This document shows positions 11,856 through 23,200 of a DNA stretch of 64,000 bases, piece by piece. The position numbers were made by a program, and so were the translations under genes. Below the pieces are notes generated by a model. It saw only the letters and a program-made list of their open reading frames with translations, was not told the origin of the DNA and ran no database searches. Position 1 is the stretch's first letter, and each line of letters starts with the position of its first letter. The stretch lies in assembly GCA_040954595.2 (NCBI GenBank), contig CM082587.2:5704001-5768000 (forward strand). The letters are read 5' to 3'. The DNA is from Balanoglossus misakiensis (taxonomy: Eukaryota > Hemichordata).

Positions 11856-14350
11856 GTCAAGCGACCATGAAATTGTCATTTTAAGCCTTGGTTTTCTTGA
11901 CACATATACAGCCCTACAAACATTCAGGTAGAGACAGACAGAGATAGTGATATTGAGACAGACAGACAGACAGACAATGGAGCGTGCAAGTGGGAGAGAA
12001 GGGCACACACAAAGATACGCCAAGGTTTTGATGCTAAATAAGAGCTGGTATATAGCCAAGTAGCCACAAGGTTGCTGTTTCATCCTGCACATTGGTACAC
12101 ATATCTGCACGCACGTTAAATTCTACGAGATCAACTCTCAAGCATGTCATACCAATTGATTTGTCAACATTGATTTTTTGATAACTGTTTATCCAAAGTT
12201 CCTCCACAGCACTTTGTCAATGTCATTACCAGAACTACATGCAAGCCCCTTGTCAGTTTCTACACGATACCATTGTACATGTATCATATAGGTAATGGGT
12301 TGTTGCCATTATTAACCTACATACATGTATTTGACAGTGTAGTAACACACATACACGCACGTACACATGCATAATCGCATGTGCTCTACTTGTACAGTGA
12401 GAATGCCAGATTCTTGTGAATTCCAGTTGGTGTCGCAGTTCAATACAGTAATGTGGGAAGGTAATGCAGGAACCTGTGATTTGACGTCAGTTTGTCTAAA
12501 TATACATTTACTTCCCTACATAAATCATTCCTGGTCTAATAACACAGTAGGATTTCTTCTGGTTGGTTGATTAAGGCCCACAATACTTATTGCTGTGCGT
12601 ATTATAACTAACATGCTTCATAAAAGTATGTGCACAGATTTTTTGGGCTAGTTTTTGGAAGTTGTCTGTGGATAGTGACAACACTAGTGGCACTGTGCGA
12701 TTTTAATATTAGGAGCATTGGTACAGGCTTGCAGACAGTCAAATAAAGACATTTTCATTTAACGTTCGCTGCGCACTGTCTTTACAATGGGCATTGTACT
12801 TTTGTCACATGGGCGAAGAATATGGGACGCCTCTGTCCCTGTTATCAGTTGGAGCGAGCTCTGCCTGCGTATTGTCCGTTGGTTGGAATTGAGCCAAAAT
12901 TCCATAGCTGTCCGGCACTTGGTGCGGACTGAAGGTCAAATTGCTCTATAGTGATTTGTTGGAGAGAAGCCTTCAGTTAATTCAACGGAATGCTGTAACT
13001 GCCGTGAGTTTGTCTGCGTTCAAACGGTTAAAGGGAACAAGTGAGGCGTTCGCTTCCCATTTTGTAGGTGCGAGTGCCGTCCAATCTCTGGATTTCAAGT
13101 TGATAGACTCTGCTGCGATTTGCCGTGGGCTGGTTCTCTCTGAAATGGAGTGAGTAGACTTTGCTTGAGTGTTTGCACTGTATTACATGTGCACTACAGC
13201 CTGTGGGTCGGCCCTGGGATATATTTAATGGCTGTTCAGGTAGGCGTCAATCATTGAGAAAGAATTGGGCTTGTTGTCAACACCTTAGCTCCACGCATAG
13301 AGTTGTCTTCGTGATCAGTTTGGTGGCAATCTGCATCGGTACAATTGCTGAAATCTTGGTGATTTTGATTGCCTGTTAGTCTGGTGCCCAGGACAGTATC
13401 TCACATGTGAATATGACAGATCTAGACCACATCATGTCTTAATTCATCATGCTAGATTGCGTGAATGGCACTCCTACAAGATGGGTCTGTGTATATATTT
13501 TGGTTCAGTGTACAAATGTACCATCATGGCAAGCCAGTTCAACAGGTAACATACACTGTACATGTTTAAAAGACTAATACTGGAGACAGGTAGATATTTG
13601 TTGATGAAATTAGATGTTTGCTGTTGAAATGTAGTGTCAAACTTCTATGAGAAACAAGGATACGTGTAGTATATAATGTAGCAATGAAAATACACATACA
13701 TTGTACCATACAAATTACAATATGCATCTACAAGAATGCAATGAACTTAAATACTAACTTTCATGGATTTTAATTTAACAGAGTTGAAATAGGTTACTGA
13801 GAAAGAGTACATGTATGAACCAAAAGTTTGTTAATAATTTACCCCAGTACAGTGCTTGTGAGTAATACGTACTACATATACCTGTAATGGATTCTACACT
13901 GACTACATGTACATCCATGTCAAGATAATTGTACCCAAAATATCAAAGTTAATACAACCAAAGTCAGCTTTATTGTTGTCAGAATAATGGCTTGTAAACT
14001 TTGTTTATACCGTCATATTTGTCAGCCAGAATGAGCCAGGCGGCCAAACAAGCACCCCCATTTCCATTGTCATACGGCAAATACTTCACCTGTGTATTTG
14101 CGCATTTGCCATGTGCATGCCATTATTTGCACTGTTCGTATCTTTCAAGTGTGAATTCCATTTAAGTAGGACAGACTTGTTTGTTACTGAGGTTCGTATC
14201 TGATGGGAGCCCGGTGCTTACATAATAGAATTAATTGTATTAATCAATTTAACATTGTTTGAATTGTATTGTATAGGAAGTATTACATTTATGCATTTTA
14301 AATATTCCCTCAAATGCATGCGATATGATCAATTAAATTTGCATGACACC

Positions 14351-14418
14351 TGTTGATATGTCAATGTCATTAATATGTGGATTCAATGTCACATATTGAT
14401 GACATTGACACATCAACA
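14351..14418. repeat. Hairpin-forming inverted repeat
   Basis: Arms at 14351-14379 and 14390-14418 are reverse complements over 29 nt with two mismatches, separated by 10 nt. It is in the presumed first intron of the AKNA-like gene. It may be a very short foldback element or a structured RNA segment; the sequence does not distinguish them. Confidence 0.65.
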
Positions 14419-17089
14419 ATTAGAATATCAGTAAATGATCCTCCAAGGAAAATAAAAATATTGTTGTCACCTGTAGTGTTTATGTCAGCAATTCTTTTAA
14501 TAATCCTCAATTTGAAGTGATTATGTCCGAGGCCTCTACTGCATGTATGCGAGTGTTTGTTAAAGTGCAGCTAACATGCCCACTATACCAGCACATTATC
14601 TATATTTAGGCTCATTTACAGCCTAATCCGTTTGGACAGTTCCATTATTTGGATAGAGGTGGTTGGGATTGGATGCTGGTTAGGCAAACCATATACTGAC
14701 AGCATTTTATCAGTAGAGCTTACAGAGTATTATTTCGCTCGCTCATAAAGATCATTTGAAAACGTGTGATAGTTTAGGCAGAAGGAAAATGTTGGTTCCG
14801 TTCAGTGATAAGAATGACCCCCCCCCCCTCCCCAGTGATATTGGAATGCTCCATGCCTGACTTTCAGTAACAAGTGTGTGTATGAGGCCTCTATTGACGG
14901 TCGGCGAAAGCCCACAGCACCAGGTAATGTTAAACTAATTAATACCCTGCATTAATACAATAGACGATGTTGACACATCGCATAGACCGCCTGTATGTGA
15001 GGTAACTACCTTTGCAGTGGTCGCTGTAAGGAACCACAATGAGAATTTCCCTGCGTAGTCCCTCTCTCGGTCTCCGGGAATAACATATGGTCCTTGATTT
15101 CACTCAGTACCAACTCGGTAAGTTGGCTATTTCGACCATTATTTGTCATAAATTATGAACAAATGGAAATTGTCGGCACGCCAAAACTGTGTACAGCCTT
15201 CAACGGCACTTGCCCCATTGAAATTCATTATGCATTTTTTGTGACATAACTTAATAGATGGTATATAATGTCACCATGTTTTGACTGAACTATCCACCTT
15301 ATCAACAGTTAGAATCTAACTAAAATGTTGACAATCAGCAATCAAGTGACATTGCCTCGCATAATTACATATTCTCTAACCACACACATCTAGCAAAATT
15401 GATTGGCTGCTTCCACAAAAGTTCATATATATCATTAAAAGTTGAAGTGTTAAAAAAAAAACAATAATGGAATGCCTACGTCACTGATTATCAATGTAAT
15501 GTCTCATTTACCTGAAGTATGGTCCATTCTAAGCCCCGACGTTCCCATTGTAATGTTGATATTATTTCACCTGCACATTCCTGATACGTGTGGCAGATAC
15601 TGTATACACATGGCTTGTTCGGTGTGGTGATTAAAATGTATGATATTTGGGGCAGTGACTTAAAAGATGATTCAGTTTTTAACCGTTAAAAACAACATAT
15701 TGTAGAAATCAGCTAGAACTTTGTAATATAGTGAATTCAGATGTGAAACTCCATTGGATTTTTAAAGTTTCCATGACTTCTGTATGCTTAGCGTTCATTC
15801 ATTGGAATTCTTTTTACGTCTCATACATGTATACAGACCAGTACTCCATAGAGTACATGCGTTAAATTATTGAATACAACAATTATCTCGCAAACAGGAA
15901 AGAACAGTACAATCGGCCCACAGCTGTTCAGTGTACATGTATGAAGTATGTGCAGTTTCCTTTCTCCATCAAACAGAGTGAAATATTCAGTTGAATGCGT
16001 TTCTATATTTAGCATTAAACTACACATCAAGTCAAACAGGAAGTCAGTTTGTGCATATTGTGAGTGAATAAAATTTAAAATCGCCGTGCTGTCACATGGT
16101 CAACCCTCGCAGTGACCATGGTTGTCACTTTGGGCCTCAGACTAAAACAGTTCCCTTTCTTATTGTTGAAATATGTGCATATTATTATGATCTTCTGAAT
16201 CACAAATTACCGTTTCTGTGATCGACACTTTTTATATAAAACGTTCTTGGAATGGCGATAGTTCAAATTTAAAATCATTTACAGTTAAATTGTAAATGTT
16301 TGTGTACATTTCTAATCAGCGTGGTTGTATAACACCAGAACATGCGTGTTTGGTATCTGTGACATGATAGATTGTGGCGTTTCAGGGACATTATCACGAC
16401 CTTTGCAATTGTATTTCCTCTTTTAGGAGATGAAAAGATATTTTTAATCAAAGTACCGTACAGGGCACTTCTGTATAATGCTGGCTGCGGTTGTGTGTAG
16501 TATTTTAGTAGTGTAATCTTCACAAGAAGGGTTGTTACTGAGTTTGTGGTCCCATAATAATCTGAGTTGGATTTTCTTAATCTGAATCAGGTCACTTGCC
16601 AGTGAAGGGTTATTGAAATCACCTCAATGGGAGGATGTAAAAAATCAAAATTGAACAATGTAAGCAGCTGGGCAGTAAATCTGTGTTTAAGTGTGTGTTA
16701 TGTTGAGCTTATCTTCATAAATGACAACTGGTTCTGATCGACTGACAATGGAGTCTCCACGTGTTGTATCTGTTATGGTGTCAATGATATACATGATGTA
16801 CATGTATGATGTCTTTAACGAAGGTGTCCAACAAGGATATATATATACACCACATGACATGTACCACAGAACACAACATGTGACACATGATGTACATCAT
16901 GACACATAACATGTAAATAGCGTGGAATACTTCAATGAATCATTGGGACATTTTTAGAAATGATCTCTCTCAGCTGTGGCATTATGAATAATCCTATACA
17001 TGCTACATGTTAACAATGGTTAACATGATAATTAATTAATTAATTTGTGTGTTTGTTTGTTTGTTTACAGATCTTGAGGTGGCTGTAAA

Positions 17090-17140
17090 ATGCCAACAAG
17101 GGGACCACACCTAGACCAGGGCAATATCAACTACAGGTAA
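17090..17140 (+). other. Upstream ORF in the AKNA-like 5' leader
   Basis: The exon following the acceptor at 17070 has an upstream ATG at 17090. It opens 16 codons and ends with TAA at 17138-17140, 84 nt before the main ATG. A GTAACA donor-like site sits at its end, but splicing from there to the 17751 acceptor would shift frame. It is therefore read as a small uORF that could reduce main-ORF translation (inference). Confidence 0.4.
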
Positions 17141-17223
17141 CAGGGCAGACAGATACAAGAAAGACACCCACCCAGCGAGACACACACACCCTCCCCTTTC
17201 GCCTCCCCTCCATTAACGCCATC

Positions 17224-20200
17224 ATGGCAGACAGCAATGCTACGAGCGATGACAAGGGGAATGCGAGTGTCGGCAGTAGGCCGAAGATTGACCCGGACGA
17301 CTTCAAGTCGATCAAGAAAGTCAATGTGCCAGGTTAGTGTTTTGTGTTCAAAAATGCATGGTGTCATTTGAATTTCATGTCAATTAAATCATCCAGGTAT
17401 GCAGACAAACACGTTATGCTAATAAATTAATGCTGCTTTTATCAGGTCGTTACACAACCAGTGATTGTTGAATAAAGGCTGTGTGTAACAGTTTGAAATC
17501 ACACTGTGAATAGCAAACCAATGTCTCGTCATTATGCAGACACTGACTTTTGCTGTTGTTTCTCTGAAGTCAGGAGATAACAGATTCAGTGCATGTTACT
17601 TGTATAATATGAGTGTGTGTGTGTTCATATGTGTACTGAAAAACTTGTCTTGTTTTAGCAAGCTTTAAATTTGCCCTAAGGCATTTAACCCTTCTATATG
17701 TATTGTATTACCCTACAGTCTAATGTATGTTTTCTGGGTTTTTTTTACAGAACACATGCAAACTCTGTCACAGAATTCTGTGAACGATGACCACGATAAC
17801 ATCATGGCCTACTCTCCACGATTTGCCTTTGACAGCGACGACTCTCACCCGTACCAGGAGGAACCGAGTCTCGAACTGAGCGACTTTGACGGGGCGGAGG
17901 ACATGGAAGAACTGAATTTTGTCGAAGTGGAAGAGCCCAAGAACAAGCACGCGGCCGATATCGTGGACAACCTGGACGCGTACGGCTACGGGCCGAACCA
18001 CCCGACGCTCTCCCTGATCGAGTTCGAGGCGCTGGAGAAGCAGGTCTTCTCGGAGGAGGCGGAGAAACTGGGGAGCCAGATGTCGCCGAGAAACAAGAGG
18101 ATGGCGGAGTATCTGAGGGACCAGGGGGTGATGTACGAGGACGACTTCGACGACAACTCCGCCGAGGCGGAGAACCTGAAAGAACAGGGCGTCATGGCGT
18201 CCGACTCGGACGAGGAAGGAACCATCAAGGGGGACGATCTTCAGTCGCAGGGCGTTTTGCCGGAGGACTTCGACGGAATCCTGCAGAGCGGTTCCACCCC
18301 GGAGGGACTGATTGAAGAGGACGAGTTTGACGAGTTCGGGGTGATGAAGGAACCGGGACAGACACGGAATTACGGACAGACAGACGACAGCGAGCCCCGA
18401 CAAGCCTCTGCCGACGGAAGCGTGGACATGATGAAGTACTTCGCCAAGACGCCCATGGAGGAGATCGAGCACAAGCCGATATCGCTGAGCCAGGACACGT
18501 ACTCCTCCGATATCATGGACGTTGACTCGAAACCGACGGTCCCGGACGAGTCTTCCCAGAGTCTGCTTCCGGACAGCTCTGGCGACTATCAAGAGAACCT
18601 GAGCCCGGAGATTTCGCCGAGCGACGAATCCCAGAAAGAGAGGGAAGACTCCAAAGAGAGCCTGGGTTCCCCTCAGCGCAGCTTTGAATTCAGCACGCTG
18701 TCCAAGCAGACTTTCCCCGAGTATTCCTCTGTGGATGACTCGACACGGGATGAGGTTTTGGGCAACGGCGACGAGGGCAACAACTCGGACCTGAACAATA
18801 CCTCAGAGACTGTCATCAACCTCTCCGACCTCCTGGACACTCCGCCAAAGAACGATTCTAAACAGAAATCCGAGAAGAGTCCAGACGCCGACCGGCCGCC
18901 TTCTGATTCGCCCGTTCCCGACAGCACAGTGAAGGGTAAGCCCCCTACGGGTGTCGGGCCGCCAGCCAAGAGTTCCACGCCCAAGAACGACAAAGCCGGG
19001 GACGGAACCGTTACCGGGCGGACGACCCCGCAGAGGTCAGGTAGAGTGACCCCGAGCAAAACGGGCAGAACCACGCCCAAGTCGGGGAGGACGACGCCAC
19101 TCAAGTCCGGAAGGACGACTCCGGGGGGCTCCGCCAGAGGAGGAAGGACCACCCCTTCGAAAGGAGGGAGGGAAACGCCCTCTAAAGGGGGGAAAGAAAC
19201 CCCTTCCGGCAAAACCGGCCGAGTAACCCCCAAGTCTGGAAGAGTGACCCCAGGTGCTAAATCTGACGCTTCAGGCAGGACTACTCCATTAAAGAAAAGG
19301 GGTGAATCACCGAGCAGAGGGGCGAGGAGCTCTGAGCGTTCGACGCCCACGAATAGTTATAAACCGTACCACAGCGATGACGACCGAGATCCCCCGAGCC
19401 AGCTCAGCAGTGGGCGATCCAGATTCACCAGCGACTCGCCGATGTCTTCCCAAAACGACAACTTCGGCGAGTCCTCCGTCTGCAGCACGGACTGGGAAAA
19501 CATGTCTGACCACTCCAAGCACGATCTGACCACGCGGTTACGGCGAGAAGCCTCCTCCAGGAAGCAGGCCGACGAATTGATCGGCCAGCTGCAGCAGGAC
19601 TACGACGACTTGCTGCAGAAGTACGCGCTGGCGGAAGTCACAATTGATCAGCTCAGGCTGGGTGCTAAGGTAAGACAGTAGACCGGCATGGCCACTCAAG
19701 AAATATGTTTTATATTATACAAAAATGTATATTATTGACCTAATATGTACATTAATTTGGCCACTTCATCCTCACACAGATGTTGATTTGTTGATTTATT
19801 GCAGATTACACTGGAATCCAGTGCCCCGCTGCCTGGCCAGAGTTCAACAGGGACATTGTCCAAAGCCCAACAGCCACAGACCATCAACATGGGTCAGATG
19901 GGGCAGGCAAGGCTCAGCCCAGCACCACAAAAGGCAATATACTCTGATGGGGGCATGGGTAAGTCCAATTCATTATTTTTCCTGGTTTTGCATGCAGGGA
20001 TCTGAGCTTACAATAAGCCAGTTGGAATGTGCTTCAAAGTATTTTCTGGTGGCTATAAGATGGAGGATTATTTTTAAAAGAGAAAAAACAAATCAGGTGG
20101 TATTTGACAGCTCTCAGTTTATTCCATGAATGCCTGGCCCCTGTAGGGATAAAGGGTTCATTAAGTGCTGAGAGAGTGGTATTTGTCTGTAGTGTGACAC

Positions 20201-23200
20201 TGTGTCCGTAAATGCGTTGTGCTGTAGGCATCAGAGGGGACCCATTGAGTGCCAGCCAGACCACTGTCAACAGCCTGACCAGCAATAACACTAAGATACC
20301 GGAGATTGATGAAGACGACCCTGTACTGGCGGCGGTCACCAGTTCCGAAAGCATGGCCATGGGGTTGCGATTTCAAGCCAAGAGTTTAGAGGAACAGGTG
20401 AGGCTTTTTTGTATATCTCAGTGTTCTAGTCTGAGTGATTGTGTAGAAATTCTACTGGTAATGGTTTTGCACACTGCTGTATTTTGTGGTGGGGTGATAA
20501 TGGCGCCTCCAGTATTTGGAGTTTTGCATTTGGTTCACAGCACAAAAATACTGAAGATATAGCCAGAGGTCACAGCTAATGTCCCTTTAATTGTTGTTTC
20601 ATTCCATCTACTTTGTTCATTCATTTTCTGACTCTGGAAAATGTACCTGTCATCACCATTTTGGAAAGATGCCTGTCACATCACTCTAATGCTGTAATGC
20701 TTGTCAGTGCTACTGTATATCTTGGATTGCCAATTTTTATCGTGTGGTCCCATTTAACTTCTAGGAAAGTGTCATATTGAATGACCGCTTATTCCTTCCC
20801 TGCAGATGGAATCCTTCCAGACTCTGATGGCCGAGAGTCCCCTCTCCCCGGACGACCAGAAACAGCTGTTTGACCGACTGAAGGCCCAACACGAACAGTT
20901 GGAGAGAGACTACTTGCACGCCAAAGAGGAACAGAACACCATCACGCGGCGCAACAACCTCATCTCTGGAAACTTCAACGAGATGTTCGACGCGGAGAAG
21001 GAGATCGAGGGAGAGATCTTCCAGCTGGGAATGAAATTGGAAGACATCCAAGAAAAAGTGCAGGTCTGGACTTGATTTTTTTTTCTGTTGTGAGAAAAAA
21101 AATGCAATGAAAGTTACCCATGCAGGTCTTTTGGTGCAATTTGCACAGGTCTGTGTTTGGGTCTGTGTTTACTACAGAACGCAGATAAACATTGAAATTG
21201 AGGGGATACTGTGACCACACACAGTTAGTCTCGACAGGGGTGTGGTGTTTGGTGAAGTTAACATTGTTCGTATAATTCACTTTGTATGGTGGAATTCAAT
21301 GTTTATATTGCTCACACAGCCCAACAGACCTAGCTTTAATAGCTCATAATATTGAGTGCTCGTGAAGGATAGTACATGTACCTTTGACAGTCTGTCAACA
21401 CATAATAGTAATACTATAAGTGGGCCGCGTCCCAGCCGTTGTAATTTGACACTTTCCTGGTTACTGCTATCGGAGCTTGCGACACAACTGACTCAATTCT
21501 TGCCCGGTCTTGTCGCAGGAAACGTTACGGAGTAGACCTCCGGAAGACAACATCGGCAAAAACGATGCCTTGCTGGCCGCCGTCGACCCTGACCTTGCAA
21601 GAAGAAAGCAGCATCTGACGCAGGAGTACAGAGCACTGCTAGACAGGTAAACAAGGTCAAATGTCAGCCTTTGTGGGTCTGTGAATTCTTTTAGCCGCAG
21701 AGTGGTTGTTTCTGTCGGGTCATTGCTATTAAATTCTTGAACACTTGCTTCGGCATTTATAAGGATAAGCTGAATCTATGTTTGTAATTAATACCTGCAG
21801 ACATTTTTTGCAATTTTATGCCAGATAACGATTTACTTCTCTCAAAATCAAAGTCTTATTTTTTTCTCATAATATGCTCAAGGCAACTTTAGATTACTCT
21901 CTTATAGAATAAAAAATTGGAGGTTTTTTTAATCAGATGGCCAAATTGTCTCAATTTGCAATTCAAAATGGTCGCCAATTTCTGTGTTAACTCCATGGCT
22001 GTATACGTTAAAATTGACATTGTTGTATTCTGCTTGGTGTGTACAGGTATGATCAGTTGAAAAAGATGGCAAGGACACCAGAGAGGGACAGAGACCTGGA
22101 TGACCTAGTGGAGGTGTGTATTCAATCTCCCTGTTTTAGAAGAAAACGGTGTCCTTATAGTATTCCAAATACCTAATAGTTTTCTGTTAGTCAGCAAGTC
22201 ATGTGTATGTGTACAGACCATTGTTATTGACTGACTGCTATTTTTAAACAATGATTATGCACACATGGGCTAGTTTGAGACGATAAATAGTGTGCATTTT
22301 GTCCTGCTGTATGGGACCTAAACATTCACATAGTTTCTCAAAATGCATCATCCACATCTTTTCTTCCTAGGTACTCCGAAACCTACACAATGAGAACCCA
22401 GATTTATTTGGTCATGAGTTACCTCAGCATATACAAGACGAAGACCTAGGCAACCAGCAAGGTATGCGTGTCTCAGATTTTTCAAATGTGTGTGGTTTTG
22501 GTTCTCAAAAAACACCAAGTTGGTATATTGAGTCAGTGAACAGCCGAATCAATTGCAAGTTGCCTCAATTCATGATGGAAAGAAACTCTGAAGTTGACAC
22601 CAGAATACCTGTATACTCTCCTGTGTTCCATGTCTTAGGTGGAGGTGTGTTGCCAGACAGATACATCAGTGCCAGCAACCCGTCGCTCTACCCGACTCAC
22701 AGAGAAACAGACAGCATGTACTCGCCACTCTCTGCGCCGGCCATGTTCTCCCCACACGACGATCTGCACTATCAGGTAAGGAGCAATGACGCCCAGATCA
22801 CAGTCGAAGAATCATATCCCCTATTGCTGTGAGCATTATAATTGTGCTGCCATTGTGCAGGGGAAAGCCCAGGAGACTGACTTGCCTCACCAAGTCCAAA
22901 CTGAGCCTGAATGTAGACCTTTTTTTGCCAGTGGACATTCTGTACAAGAGATGATGTGCCAAGTCATATGCTACACCTGTATGTGTATCACAGTTAGGGC
23001 CACAGTGTACATACGAGGCATGTCATTGTATTAAATTGGAAGGTACTAGATCTATCCTGAAACGCTGGCATATAGCAAACCCAAAACACGCACTTTAACT
23101 CACAGCTTTTTAGAGATATGCATTTGTCTAAACCACTCCAATTCATCTTCATCTCACAGAGTTCCGATAGTCTACAAGGTTCACCTGACTCAACGCCAGA

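Larger units (their letters stand above)
8625..17070 (+). other. Probable AKNA-like intron 1
   Basis: About 8.4 kb with no supported coding exon. It would run from the donor at 8625 to the acceptor TTTACAG at 17064-17070. It contains a 19-base poly-C run (9307-9325), a full TTAA-ended TIR element (11300-11855), other poly-C runs (about 11706 and 14819), a 29-nt-arm hairpin (14351-14418), and a GC-richer block at about 12770-13150 that could be an alternative first exon. The 5' boundary depends on the tentative first exon. Confidence 0.5.

Noticed and set aside
12941-13153. 70-codon plus frame as a small gene
   Set aside because: No motif, no supported splice in frame; kept only as a possible non-coding alternative exon region.
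17768-19529. Long minus-strand and alternative-frame open stretches opposite the AKNA-like exon 2
   Set aside because: Shadows of a GC-rich coding exon; no motifs, and the plus frame fits splice phases and AKNA features.
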